From: Marinoscillum sp040222955
GTDB taxonomy: Bacteria; Bacteroidota; Bacteroidia; Cytophagales; Cyclobacteriaceae
Assembly: GCF_040222955.1 (NCBI RefSeq)
Contig: NZ_JAVKCA010000011.1
Span: 124,001-188,000, forward strand
DNA length: 64,000 nt
Direction: 5' to 3'
Part shown: positions 31,534 through 40,308 of the stretch, piece after piece
How positions within the stretch are numbered: the first letter of the stretch is position 1
Layout of the letters: each line of letters starts with the position of its first letter
Made by a program: the position numbers and the translations under genes
Notes under the pieces: model-generated
What the model saw: only the letters and a program-made list of their open reading frames with translations
The model's database searches: none
Told to the model about the DNA's origin: nothing

Positions 31534-33399
31534 TTATTTAGTGAGGTAAACCATTAATACTGATACATCTGAAGGAGAAACACCACTGATACGTGATGCT
31601 TGACCGAGAGTGGTTGGTTTAATTTTGAGCAGTTTCTCTCTGGCTTCTGAGGAGAGTGAACTGATCTTGAGGTAGTCGAAATCGGGATTAATCTTTTTCT
31701 CGTCTAATGAGGACATCTTTTCAGCATTCTCCTGTTCACGTACGATATAGGTTTCATACTTGATTTGTATGGAGGCTTGTTCAGCAATGTCTTTGTCAAG
31801 AGAAGCAACGAACGTTCTTGTGGACTCATTGAATGAAGCAAAGGTACTGATCTCTATATCTGGTCTTTTGAGGAGTTGATAAAGAGAGGAAGTGTCCTTG
31901 ATGGGTGCCATGTTGAGTTCTGCCAGTGTCGGGTTGATTTCCAGTGGTTTAAATTTCTTTTGCTTCAGATTATTGATGAGCTGTTTGGTGGCTTGCAATT
32001 TGTCTGAAGTGAGTTGATTTCTATGCTCGGTGGCAAGTCCTAATTTGTGTGATAAGGGTGTAAGCCTTAGATCAGCATTATCCTGCCTAAGGAGCAGGCG
32101 ATATTCTGCTCTGGAGGTAAACATGCGATAGGGTTCATTGGTGCCTTTATTAATGAGGTCGTCAATGAGTACGCCTATATAGGCCTGGGATCTGCTGAGT
32201 ATAAATGGATCCTTTTCCTGTACTTTTTGATGGGCATTGATTCCGGCCATTAATCCCTGACAGGCAGCTTCTTCGTATCCTGTGGTGCCGTTGATCTGAC
32301 CAGCAAAGAAGAGATTGCCGATGAGTTTGGTCTCCAGGGTTTGAGAGAGCTGAGTAGGAGGGAAGAAGTCATATTCTATGGCATAGCCTGGCCGGAACAT
32401 TTTGGCTTGCTCGAAACCAGGAATGAGCCTGAGGGCCTTGTATTGTACATCTTCTGGTAGTGAGGTGGAGAAGCCGTTCACGTAAACCTCAACGGTATCC
32501 CAACCTTCTGGCTCAACAAATATCTGGTGGCGATCACGCTCTGCGAATCGGTTAATTTTATCTTCTATTGAAGGACAATACCTTGGGCCGAGTCCCTGAA
32601 TGCGACCATTGAACATGGGGGACTTATCAAAGCCTGTCTGCAATGAGGCATGAACCTCGGGGTTGGTATAGGTGATGTAGCAGCTTCGTTGCTTTTGAAG
32701 GGGTTGGGTGGTGTCGAGGTAGGAGAATTTCTCAGGCGCTTCATCGCCTTCCTGTTCATCCATGCGGCTATAGTCCAGGCTTCTGCCATCCACTCGTGGG
32801 GGCGTTCCGGTTTTCATACGTCCGGATTCAAAACCCAAAGACACAAGTTGCTCCGTAATGCCGGTGGCTTTTCGTTCACCGGCGCGCCCACCGCCAAATT
32901 GTTTTTCCCCTATATGGATCAATCCATTGAGAAATGTACCGTTCGTGAGGACAACCGCTTTTGATCGGATTTCTATGCCGAGACTGGTTCTGACACCTAT
33001 AGCCCTATTGTCCTTCACGAGGATTCCTGAGATCATTTCTTGCCAGAAGTCAACGTTCGGTGTATTCTCTAATGCCATTCTCCATTCTTCGGCGAACCGC
33101 ATCCGGTCTGATTGCGCCCGTGGACTCCACATAGCAGGGCCTTTGCTCTTATTGAGCATGCGGAACTGGATCATGGACTTGTCGGTGATAACACCGGAGT
33201 ACCCACCCAGCGCGTCTATTTCACGAACAATCTGGCCTTTAGCCACACCACCCATCGCAGGGTTGCAGGACATTTGGGCAATGGTGTTCATGTTCATGGT
33301 GGCCAAAAGCACCTTGGAACCTAAGTTGGCAGCAGCAGCAGCGGCCTCACAGCCAGCATGGCCCGCACCAACAACAATTACATCGTATTCTGGAAACAT
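31534..33399 (-). CDS. mnmG: tRNA uridine-5-carboxymethylaminomethyl synthesis enzyme MnmG
   Basis: FAD-dependent tRNA-modifying enzyme that, with MnmE, makes the carboxymethylaminomethyl group at U34. From the ATG at 33397-33399 the protein has 621 residues, the usual length; the longer frame to 33432 would begin inside the parS-like site. FAD-binding motif VIVVGAGHAGCEAAAAAANLGSK is near residue 6. Family blocks CNPAMGGVAKGQIVREIDALGG and GRYCPSIEDKI-type GPRYCPSIEDKINRF follow, with FVEPEG and the C-terminal SEAREKLLKIKPTTLGQASRISGV. mnmG (gidA) is a classical neighbour of chromosomal origins; the location near the oriC candidate is consistent. Confidence 0.96.
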   Translation of the reverse strand: MFPEYDVIVVGAGHAGCEAAAAAANLGSKVLLATMNMNTIAQMSCNPAMGGVAKGQIVREIDALGGYSGVITDKSMIQFRMLNKSKGPAMWSPRAQSDRMRFAEEWRMALENTPNVDFWQEMISGILVKDNRAIGVRTSLGIEIRSKAVVLTNGTFLNGLIHIGEKQFGGGRAGERKATGITEQLVSLGFESGRMKTGTPPRVDGRSLDYSRMDEQEGDEAPEKFSYLDTTQPLQKQRSCYITYTNPEVHASLQTGFDKSPMFNGRIQGLGPRYCPSIEDKINRFAERDRHQIFVEPEGWDTVEVYVNGFSTSLPEDVQYKALRLIPGFEQAKMFRPGYAIEYDFFPPTQLSQTLETKLIGNLFFAGQINGTTGYEEAACQGLMAGINAHQKVQEKDPFILSRSQAYIGVLIDDLINKGTNEPYRMFTSRAEYRLLLRQDNADLRLTPLSHKLGLATEHRNQLTSDKLQATKQLINNLKQKKFKPLEINPTLAELNMAPIKDTSSLYQLLKRPDIEISTFASFNESTRTFVASLDKDIAEQASIQIKYETYIVREQENAEKMSSLDEKKINPDFDYLKISSLSSEAREKLLKIKPTTLGQASRISGVSPSDVSVLMVYLTK

Positions 33400-33411
33400 A
33401 ATATCGGTAAG

Positions 33412-33427
33412 TGTTTCACGTGGAACA
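33412..33427. promoter_or_regulatory. parS: parS-like ParB-binding site 1
   Basis: TGTTTCACGTGGAACA differs from the consensus parS TGTTTCACGTGAAACA in one base, and the inner GTTTCACGTGGAAC keeps the CACGTG core. It lies 13 bases upstream of the mnmG start. A second, perfect site lies 46 bases away. parA and parB are not in the window. Confidence 0.75.
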
Positions 33428-33457
33428 GTCAATCATCAACACACAAGGAGTTGTGAG

Positions 33458-33473
33458 TGTTCCACGTGGAACT
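33458..33473. promoter_or_regulatory. parS: parS-like ParB-binding site 2
   Basis: TGTTCCACGTGGAACT contains a perfect 14-base palindrome GTTCCACGTGGAAC, matching the ParB-binding consensus with paired substitutions (TCC/GGA) often seen outside Bacillus. It overlaps the last bases of the ybeY stop codon. A pair of such sites near mnmG fits an origin-proximal centromere. Confidence 0.78.
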
Positions 33474-33897
33474 ATATTTTGAGCAAAGATAAGCAGGCAT
33501 CTTCTTTTTGCCTCATTAACATTTTATGATCGTCACCCTTGTCCTCAAAACCAATAAGGTGGAGCAAACCATGTACAAGCACCCGGTGCAGTTCTTCTTC
33601 AAATGGGAGACTCATCTCATGGGCATTGTCTTTTACCCTGTCAATACTAATGAAGATGTCCGACTCGATACGAAGAGGCTCCGTGGAGTTGTCAAAGGTG
33701 ATGATATCCGTGTAGTAATCATGCTCCAGATAAGTCTTGTTAATGTCAAGAAGGTAGTCGTCGGAGCAAAAAATATAGTTGATAGTTTCTATGCTATATT
33801 CATGGGATAGGGCAATGTCCTCCAACCAGCGGCTTATTGTTCCTTCATGTTGAAGTGTGAAGTCCACATCCTCAGTGAAGTAGTTGATGCAGGACAT
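33472..33897 (-). CDS. ybeY: Endoribonuclease YbeY (16S rRNA maturation)
   Basis: Metal-dependent RNase acting in 16S rRNA 3' end processing and ribosome quality control. The protein has 141 residues. The zinc motif is HGLLHLIGFEDKGDDH near residue 108, equivalent to the H-xxx-H-x(5)-D-H pattern of the family (H108, H112, H123). The preceding DIITFDN and ESDIFISIDRV segments are typical. It stands between the HATPase gene (gap 4 bases) and mnmG, with the two parS-like sites between ybeY and mnmG. Confidence 0.95.
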   Translation of the reverse strand: MSCINYFTEDVDFTLQHEGTISRWLEDIALSHEYSIETINYIFCSDDYLLDINKTYLEHDYYTDIITFDNSTEPLRIESDIFISIDRVKDNAHEMSLPFEEELHRVLVHGLLHLIGFEDKGDDHKMLMRQKEDACLSLLKI

Positions 33898-33901
33898 TGA
33901 A

Positions 33902-34303
33902 TTAATTCAGGTAGAAGGTGAGAATGACGGCTCTTCCCTCGTCCTGGAAGCTCACCTCATCGCAAAGGTGTTTCATGAGGAAAATGCCCCTGCCTCCAGG
34001 TTTGTCCAGGTTCTCCGGCGAAGTGGGATCTGGCAATTGGTTGAAGTTGAAGCCTTCACCTTCATCGGTGATGGTGAAATTCAGAATGTTGTCGTCTACT
34101 TTAAGTTGCAATGTGACGTTCTTGCTGGAGTCCTTCCTGTTGCCATGGACAATGGCATTATTCACAGATTCCGTTACGGCAATCATAATATTGCCGTAGA
34201 TGTCGTCATTCAAAGAGAACTTCTCTTTGGCATTGTCAATAAAGCTTTCCACGATCCTTATGTTCTCAGATAAGGAAGGAATTTGTATCTGTATGCTGTT
34301 CAT
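33902..34303 (-). CDS. RsbW-like anti-sigma-factor ATPase (HATPase_c_2)
   Basis: Small GHKL ATPase of 133 residues resembling anti-sigma factor kinases such as RsbW/SpoIIAB. The N box includes IMIAVTESVNNAIVHGN with the conserved Glu and Asn, and the G1 box FTITDEGEGFNFNQLPDP. The G2 box is RGIFLMKHLCDEVSF, which carries the glycine-rich lid. Its target, an anti-anti-sigma or a sigma factor, is not visible in this window. It is encoded 4 bases from ybeY and overlaps the DUF4175 gene start by 4 bases, so all three genes seem co-transcribed. Confidence 0.88.
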   Translation of the reverse strand: MNSIQIQIPSLSENIRIVESFIDNAKEKFSLNDDIYGNIMIAVTESVNNAIVHGNRKDSSKNVTLQLKVDDNILNFTITDEGEGFNFNQLPDPTSPENLDKPGGRGIFLMKHLCDEVSFQDEGRAVILTFYLN

Positions 34304-37300
34304 TCGTGCTGTTGTCCACTTAAACGTCTAAAGTAATCGTTTACTTCCTTTTTATAAAAAGGATTTAAATCTAAAGGAATTGTTTTTAACAAATCTATTT
34401 CCTGTCGGCGTGCTTTCAAATACTCTTCTACGGCAGGAGGGATATTACGTGTAATATCAGATGCGGTTTCACCTTCTCTTTCAGGGGATTTTTGTTGCTC
34501 TCGCATGGACTCCTCCGCTTCAAGCATTCGGGTGATAATTTCCTGCTGTCGATTAATAAGCTGTTGGGTGATTCTTTTGTTCACCAGATCTGTTTCGTTT
34601 TCTTCCATCTTTTGAATGGCCTCTTTCAATTTGTTGCCGGTGCCATCTTTGCCCTCTTCACCCTCCTGACCTGGTTGTCCGGCCAGGTTCTGCTGCATCT
34701 CTTCCAGAGCTTGACGGAGTTGTGCCTGTTCAGCAGCGAGTCTGGCCAGTTCTTCGGAGAGCTGCCGGCCGGACTTTCCGCTTTGTTTTAATTGCTGGAT
34801 TTGTTCACTGAGCTGTTTCTGCATTTCCGACATGCTGGGCATAGACTGCTTTTGCTGCCCTTTACTTTGTGGCTTACCCATGGCTTCTGCCATTGACATC
34901 TGCATCTGACTGAGCACATCATCCAATAGCAGGGCGAGGTTGTTCATGGAGGTCATGGCATATTGCTGATTACTGGCCGCTTTGCCTTTATTACGCTCAC
35001 GGAGCTCGAACATGGCTGTTTCTAGATTTCTGTTGATTTCGCTTACTTCCCGGGTCACAAAATTGCTGATCTGCGCCACCCGGCTGGCTAAAGAGAGCAG
35101 ACTGTCTTCGATGACTTCTATATTGGCGATGAGCTTTAACTGCTCCTGAGAGAGTTCTATGAAACGAGGATCCACCTGATCTACCTCCTGAATGTCTTTG
35201 AGAATGCGCTCCTGTTCGAAGGAAAGTTTGATAAGGTTGTCCAAAATGTCCCGCAGATTATCGAGGTTTTCTTGCATCATCACCATTTCGGCCCCTGCCT
35301 GCATGTCCTCCAGCTTTTGAGCAGCGGCTTTCATCTTTTGCCCGGTATTCTTCATTTTTTGACCAGTGCTGTTCATCTTTTCCTTGCTTTCCTGCTCATT
35401 TTTTGGACTTTCTGTTTCATTGTTCTCTTCTTCGGAGTCTGATGGCTCCTCGGGAGATAGTTGATCTGTGATTTCGTCCAGTTTCTCGGAAATCTCCTCC
35501 CTGTCCTTGTTCAGGTCATCCAGGGGTTCCGGACTTTTGAGCTCTTCATTCAGTTGCTCTGCCTCTTCCAGTTCTTTTTGTATTTCTTCAAATGTTTTGT
35601 TGATTTCTTCCTGTTCTTGGAGGCTTTGGGAGTTTTCGTCTGATTTTTTATTTTGAGTTTGTTCGCCCAGCTTTTCCTGTTTCTCGCCCAAATCCTTAAG
35701 TTCCTGAGCAGCTTGCTCCAATTGCGTTTCAAGTTTCATACGCTTAAACAACTCCAGCGCTCTTTCCAGCTCTTTTTCAAGGTTTTGTTCTTTGTTTTGA
35801 ATTTTGGACAATTGCTTAAGAACTTCCTCCGAATTGCTTTCTTCCTTCAGGAGCTTCTGAAGTTCGTCATATAACTTTTTGGTTTCTTCATCCAGCACTT
35901 CGTTGATAAGGTTTTGAAGTTGCTCAGACTTTTCCTGAAGCTTTTTGCTTTGTTTGCCAAATTCCTTTTGACTTTCAAGAAGTTGCTGATGTTTCAGCTT
36001 TAGGTCTTCAATATTTTTTTCTAACTTCTTTTTGTCCTTGATGAGTTCCTCAAGCATTTTTTGATCCTGCCAGCCTATTTCCTTTTTGTTTTTCAGTCTT
36101 GATTCCAGTTCCTTGAGTTGTTCATTCAGGGCTTCGGAATTCTGGAGTGATTTCTCCAGCTCGTTTTGCGAATTCTCGCTTTTGCTTTCAATAAGGGTCT
36201 TGATTTCCTCATGACTCGGCATTCTCAATGTGAAACGTGCCGAATGTGCAGATTTTGTTCCATTGATGGCATCATTGTCTCCAACACTGACATAGACCAC
36301 TAAAGATTCTTTATCTGTGAGTCGTAGGGAATCAAAATTCCACTGATAAATAAACTGCTGACTATTCAATGATCGGTCATAGGGTATGGCTACTCTGCCT
36401 TTAGACCCTGAATTTCCCCGTTGATAGTGCAGATTAAGATGACTGAAACCATAATCATCCATGATGCTACCCGTAATAAGGAGGGATTGGTAGGTGACCG
36501 TGTCGGGAAAGAAGCTGGCTTCAATTTCGGGGGCTTGATCTTTGGTAACCGCTATTTCATAGGCAATTTTTGACTTGTTTCGTGCGTGGGTATTCTTGAG
36601 GGCAAGCTCATAGTTAAAGGAATTGAGAGCCGTACGTGAGAGGGAGTATACTTGATTGTCCCTGGATGTCATTTTAGTGGAATCGCCCCCGGTAATGAAA
36701 AACACCTTATCAGCATCGGAGGATTTCAGGGTAAAAAGTAATTCACTCCCCTCAGGTACAATCAGACTGCCGACATTGGAAGTTTTTTGATCATTGAGTC
36801 CTGTGTATTTGGGATACTTTATCTGAATGTTCAAATCCCGTATTTCGGGACGGGGGTATACTTTTATCTCATAAGGAGAGGAAAAATATCCGGCTGCTTC
36901 CAGCCTAAACTGTTTGTCCTGTGAAAGCGCAGGAAAGTTGAACGTCAGTTCTTCTCCGTTTCCAGACAGCCTGAACCGACGCCCGTTTTCAACCAGATAG
37001 ACATCTTCCGGAAGACTATTGCCCTTGATGGCTACTTTCAGTTCGTAACTGTCATTTTGGTAACCAACCAAATCACTCAGCACATGAAATGAGAATGGTG
37101 CTGGTTTTTCGAAGGGTTGGTTGAAGTGTATGATGCGCGTGGTGCTGTCAATGAAAAGGTTGGGGTTGATAAACGAGACGAGCAACATAAAAACCGCTAC
37201 GGCTGAGAGGTAATACGCGTATTTGAGGTTTACCCTGAAGTTAATGGCCTCTTTGAAGGAGAAAATGGTTAATTCACTGGTTTTTTGATGAAGCGCTGCA

Positions 37301-37674
37301 GCCAGTAGTGAAGAGTCTGAAGCAGAAAGCTCTGAAAGTTGGAGGTAGTTGATAAGTTTATCTTGTATTTCCGGAAAGTACCGTCCGATTTCCTCCGCAG
37401 CTTGCTTATCGCTTATTCCCTTTCGCAGCCTTACGAGAGAAAGTAAAGGAGATAGGATCCAAAAAACCAGACCGTAGCCTATCAAGAGGATAAAAAGGGA
37501 GAATAGAACTAGCCGGATGGTTTCACTAAACCAAAAATAATCCTCTAATAAACTGATAATCAATAGGATAGACCCAAAAAGCACACCGGTAACAAGTGAA
37601 CCCTTGAGTAGCTTGTTCACAAAATACTTTCTCTTAAATCTGTCTAAATTATTCTTAAGAAGGTCTACAGACAT
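34300..37674 (-). CDS. DUF4175-type membrane protein with large coiled coil
   Basis: Protein of 1124 residues, probably anchored in the inner membrane. Two or three hydrophobic helices occupy the N terminus (about 22-45, 55-80 and 152-170). A beta-rich, periplasmic region (about 180-490) contains TPPxx-like strands. From about 495 to 760 and again from 780 to 1080 the sequence is nearly all coiled coil, very rich in E, Q, L and K (KKKLEKNIEDLKLKHQQLL, then long E-stretches). A tail with SDITRNIPPAVEEYLKARRQEID follows. This matches the uncharacterised DUF4175 family. Its coiled-coil length suggests a structural or scaffold role. It overlaps the HATPase gene by 4 bases. Confidence 0.86.
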   Translation of the reverse strand: MSVDLLKNNLDRFKRKYFVNKLLKGSLVTGVLFGSILLIISLLEDYFWFSETIRLVLFSLFILLIGYGLVFWILSPLLSLVRLRKGISDKQAAEEIGRYFPEIQDKLINYLQLSELSASDSSLLAAALHQKTSELTIFSFKEAINFRVNLKYAYYLSAVAVFMLLVSFINPNLFIDSTTRIIHFNQPFEKPAPFSFHVLSDLVGYQNDSYELKVAIKGNSLPEDVYLVENGRRFRLSGNGEELTFNFPALSQDKQFRLEAAGYFSSPYEIKVYPRPEIRDLNIQIKYPKYTGLNDQKTSNVGSLIVPEGSELLFTLKSSDADKVFFITGGDSTKMTSRDNQVYSLSRTALNSFNYELALKNTHARNKSKIAYEIAVTKDQAPEIEASFFPDTVTYQSLLITGSIMDDYGFSHLNLHYQRGNSGSKGRVAIPYDRSLNSQQFIYQWNFDSLRLTDKESLVVYVSVGDNDAINGTKSAHSARFTLRMPSHEEIKTLIESKSENSQNELEKSLQNSEALNEQLKELESRLKNKKEIGWQDQKMLEELIKDKKKLEKNIEDLKLKHQQLLESQKEFGKQSKKLQEKSEQLQNLINEVLDEETKKLYDELQKLLKEESNSEEVLKQLSKIQNKEQNLEKELERALELFKRMKLETQLEQAAQELKDLGEKQEKLGEQTQNKKSDENSQSLQEQEEINKTFEEIQKELEEAEQLNEELKSPEPLDDLNKDREEISEKLDEITDQLSPEEPSDSEEENNETESPKNEQESKEKMNSTGQKMKNTGQKMKAAAQKLEDMQAGAEMVMMQENLDNLRDILDNLIKLSFEQERILKDIQEVDQVDPRFIELSQEQLKLIANIEVIEDSLLSLASRVAQISNFVTREVSEINRNLETAMFELRERNKGKAASNQQYAMTSMNNLALLLDDVLSQMQMSMAEAMGKPQSKGQQKQSMPSMSEMQKQLSEQIQQLKQSGKSGRQLSEELARLAAEQAQLRQALEEMQQNLAGQPGQEGEEGKDGTGNKLKEAIQKMEENETDLVNKRITQQLINRQQEIITRMLEAEESMREQQKSPEREGETASDITRNIPPAVEEYLKARRQEIDLLKTIPLDLNPFYKKEVNDYFRRLSGQQHE

Positions 37675-37704
37675 ATCAATAGTACGAAATTTCTACCGCG
37701 ACGA

Positions 37705-38067
37705 TCATAGGCTAAGGCCAAGCTCTTCATTAAAATACTCTAATGCATGCATTTTAAGTAATTTTTCTTGTTCCAGCAGGTCGAAATGAGGCAAAGGCTT
37801 CAGTAAATTCCAATGAGGCCAGCCCTGGGCATCTATACCTTCTAATTCGTAAAACCCGGAAAACGAAAGAAGTTTACAAATGGCGATGTGCATTAAGTCC
37901 TGCTTCTCCTCTTTTTCAAAGGTTCGGGCGCCCAGACCAAGCTCCTGTACGCCAATCAAAAATAAAACCGCATTGAGGTCCTTTGGTCGCTTACCCATAC
38001 CCTTCTCCAGAGAATTGAGCAGTGCATTCCATTTTTTTTCAACCTCCAAATCTTTTTGATAAACCAT
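37705..38067 (-). CDS. Conserved small protein of unknown function
   Basis: Unrecognised cytoplasmic protein of 120 residues. No signal peptide, Cys pair or obvious motif. The middle segment GKRPKDLNAVLFLIGVQELGLG and later QDLMHIAICKLLSFSGFYELEGIDAQGWPHW are predicted helical and aromatic, and the acidic end has HALEYFNEELGLSL. I believe this is one of the short conserved Bacteroidota proteins, but I cannot name a family. It is divergent from comF across only 24 bases, so the two promoters must overlap the neighbouring starts. Confidence 0.65.
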   Translation of the reverse strand: MVYQKDLEVEKKWNALLNSLEKGMGKRPKDLNAVLFLIGVQELGLGARTFEKEEKQDLMHIAICKLLSFSGFYELEGIDAQGWPHWNLLKPLPHFDLLEQEKLLKMHALEYFNEELGLSL

Positions 38068-38091
38068 TGTTCGAAAATCTTATATTGTGAT

Positions 38092-38793
38092 ATGAATGTT
38101 GTTGGCATTATAAAGGAATACCTCCAGGACTTTGTGAGTCTTATTTTTCCAAGAATATGTATTAACTGTAATACAATATTAGTTTATCAGGAAGAACACA
38201 TTTGTATCAAATGCAGACTTTCTCTTCCAAAAACGAATTATCACTTGCTAAATGCTAACCCCCTGAAACCAAAGTTTGTTTACGAGCCCAGGGTAATGAA
38301 TGTGGTGGCCTATTTACATTTCAATAAAGGCGGTGTTGCGCAGAAACTTGTGCATGAACTAAAGTACAGAGGACAGCAGGAGGTAGGTATTATGTTGGGT
38401 GAGTGGTATGGTTCTGATCTGATCAAGTCGGGTTGGGCGATTGACCTGATTATTCCTGTGCCAATTCATAAGTCAAAGCTGAGAAAACGAGGTTACAATC
38501 AGGCTGATTGCTTCGCAGAAGGCTTATCCAGCAGTATGAACATCCCCGTAAGGACTGATTTGGTGGAGCGAAAGAAAAGTACAGTAAGCCAGACCCGCAA
38601 ATCAAAAGTAGAGCGATGGGAAAATGTGAATGAGATATACCGGGTGACCAATTCAGCAGAATTACAGAATAAGAATCTGCTGGTGGTGGATGATGTGCTG
38701 ACCACCGGAGCGACCCTGGGAGAATTGATGGAGGTTTTGTCGGAAAGTGGCGCTGCAGCCATTTATATAGCGACCATCGCTGCGGGGAAATAA
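38092..38793 (+). CDS. comF: ComF-family phosphoribosyltransferase-like protein
   Basis: ComF-type protein of 233 residues (start ATG at 38092; an upstream ATG at 38056 would add 12). The N-terminal zinc ribbon CINCNTIL ... HICIKC is followed by a phosphoribosyltransferase fold. Its signature is VVDDVLTTGATLGEL near residues 202-216, carrying the PRPP loop, and KLRKRGYNQADCFAEGL near 138-154. In naturally competent bacteria ComF helps DNA uptake or processing; a role in competence here is inferred only. A strong bidirectional terminator follows directly after the stop. Confidence 0.92.
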   Translation: MNVVGIIKEYLQDFVSLIFPRICINCNTILVYQEEHICIKCRLSLPKTNYHLLNANPLKPKFVYEPRVMNVVAYLHFNKGGVAQKLVHELKYRGQQEVGIMLGEWYGSDLIKSGWAIDLIIPVPIHKSKLRKRGYNQADCFAEGLSSSMNIPVRTDLVERKKSTVSQTRKSKVERWENVNEIYRVTNSAELQNKNLLVVDDVLTTGATLGELMEVLSESGAAAIYIATIAAGK

Positions 38794-38827
38794 AAAAGCC
38801 GACCAATTTGGCCGGCTTTGTATTTTT
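38794..38827. terminator. Bidirectional terminator between comF and gldJ-like
   Basis: AAAGCCGACC and GGCCGGCTTT form a 10-bp stem with one mismatch and a five-base loop. On the plus strand it is followed by TGTATTTTT. On the minus strand the run of six A upstream becomes T6. It ends comF and the gldJ-like gene. Confidence 0.8.
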
Positions 38828-38843
38828 AGAAACAGGTTATCTC

Positions 38844-40166
38844 TTAGTAATTGGTTCCTGCTCGGATCATGGCACATCTAAACCCAATGGTAGAAGTGGC
38901 TGAGTCTTCAAACAAGAAACGACGTGTTCCTGGTGACATCCAATAGGCCACATCTGCCCAGGAACCACCTTTGTACACCCTCAATCGCTTCATCGGAGGA
39001 TTATCAGAGTTGTAAGATTTCTGTAAACCGGTTTTGCTTATCCATTCTTCTTCAGTATAAGAAGTTTCACTTCCTATGAAATTGTAAGCACCATCATAGC
39101 CAGTTTCTGAATCCAATGTACCATCTCTTCTCACAGGGTTCATATCTTCCATGTCCTGATAAGAAAGCGGTCTGTATACATCCTGTACCCATTCGTTCAC
39201 GTTTCCAGCCATGTTGTAAAGACCAAAATCATTCGGAGGATAATCATATACATAGGTAGGAATCATGGCTCCGTCATTAAGCTTTCCTGCTATACCCGCA
39301 TAATCACCTTTTCCTCTTTTAAAGTTGGCAAGGAAGTAACCCATGCTTTTTCCGTACGGATTTCTAAGCGCATGGCCATCCCAAGGGTATAGTCTTCTGT
39401 GAGTCTGATTTTCATCTAACCACTGAGTACCGATGAGAGCTTGTGCAGCATATTCCCACTCTGCCTCAGTTGGGAGACGATAGTTTGGAAGTACTACGCC
39501 TGATTCAAGAGGGATTCTTGGGAAAGCTCCAGCTGCTGCAGGCTCACCTTCAGCTCCGGCAAACGCAGCATCTCCGCCACCACCCAGGTCATCGTATAGT
39601 CCCGCCTTTTCTGCCAGTGATACGTTTACCACGGTTGTTCTCCATTTGCAATAGTTTACAGCCTGTCTCCAGTTCACTCCCACTACAGGGAAATACCTGA
39701 AACCAGGATATCTGTAGTAATGATCCACATAAGGGTCATTGTAGGCAAGATCCTTCGCCCAAACAGTTGTATCAGGAAGGTTATTTTTCCAATAATACTC
39801 GTCAGAGTCCTGCTTGATGTAAAACTCGTACTCCAGCCAGTTGATGTTGGCCACTTCAGTTTCATCCATGTAGAAAGAAGCAACCGTAACGGCTCTTTCC
39901 ACATGATCGTTGGTATTGAGAACATCTTCCTCGAATGTTCCGAGGACAGTTCTACCACCTTCTATAAAAATAAGGTTTGGTCCTTCAGGCTGTCCGTTGA
40001 AATCATTGACCTGAAATCCCCCTTCTTCGTTAAACTCCAACCCTGTAGTCTTACTAATAGCCCCGGGATTGGTACTCGTGGGGGTTCCTGAACCACAGGA
40101 ACTCAGGACTATAGCCATTGCTAACACAGAAGCTGAGCCAGCAACAACACTCACAAACTTTTTCAT
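38844..40166 (-). CDS. gldJ: GldJ-like gliding-motility/T9SS lipoprotein
   Basis: Lipoprotein of 440 residues. The signal peptide ends in LSSC with C24 lipidated. A formylglycine-generating-enzyme-type (SUMF1/FGE-sulfatase) domain fills the mature part: PNLIFIEGGRTVLGT near residue 63, FYMDETEVANINWLEY near 97, and later YRLPTEAEWEYAAQALIGTQW and GNVNEWVQDVYRPL. The final KGGSWADVAYWMSPGTRRF ... IGFRCAMIRAG is typical of this group. In gliding Bacteroidota, GldJ is needed for motility and T9SS function; the architecture and length match, though GldK shares the domain and can be confused. Monocistronic, bracketed by a promoter and terminator. Confidence 0.82.
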   Translation of the reverse strand: MKKFVSVVAGSASVLAMAIVLSSCGSGTPTSTNPGAISKTTGLEFNEEGGFQVNDFNGQPEGPNLIFIEGGRTVLGTFEEDVLNTNDHVERAVTVASFYMDETEVANINWLEYEFYIKQDSDEYYWKNNLPDTTVWAKDLAYNDPYVDHYYRYPGFRYFPVVGVNWRQAVNYCKWRTTVVNVSLAEKAGLYDDLGGGGDAAFAGAEGEPAAAGAFPRIPLESGVVLPNYRLPTEAEWEYAAQALIGTQWLDENQTHRRLYPWDGHALRNPYGKSMGYFLANFKRGKGDYAGIAGKLNDGAMIPTYVYDYPPNDFGLYNMAGNVNEWVQDVYRPLSYQDMEDMNPVRRDGTLDSETGYDGAYNFIGSETSYTEEEWISKTGLQKSYNSDNPPMKRLRVYKGGSWADVAYWMSPGTRRFLFEDSATSTIGFRCAMIRAGTNY

Positions 40167-40192
40167 AACCTGTTTACTTTAATTGAAACGCT

Positions 40193-40223
40193 TCAAAATA
40201 GTAATAAATACAAATATTTCAAA
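40193..40223 (-). promoter_or_regulatory. Candidate promoter of the gldJ-like gene
   Basis: On the minus strand TTTG (40220-40223 region) is followed by 19 bases and TATTTTGA (40193-40200), which resembles the TTTG-N19-21-TAnnTTTG layout of Bacteroidota promoters with the T-run shifted by one base. The start codon is 27 bases downstream. Confidence 0.35.
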
Positions 40224-40308
40224 AATACCCTTTATTGACAATCTTTCACACCTATAGTAGTCAATTAATAGGAAAATTAAGGATTTATTGTATAAAACAC
40301 AGCATTAT

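Noticed and set aside
32858..33529. Plus-strand open frame of 223 codons opposite mnmG and ybeY
   Set aside because: Crosses the two parS-like sites and two genes with no recognisable protein features; it is a shadow frame.
36826..36850. TTCAAATCCCG sequence resembling a tRNA T-arm
   Set aside because: No cloverleaf can be built around it and it lies inside the coding sequence of the DUF4175 gene.
34300..37674. Low-complexity E/Q/K-rich sequence that might signal an intrinsically disordered or foreign gene
   Set aside because: It is a long coiled coil with membrane helices and beta domain in front, as in the DUF4175 family, and codon use matches neighbours.
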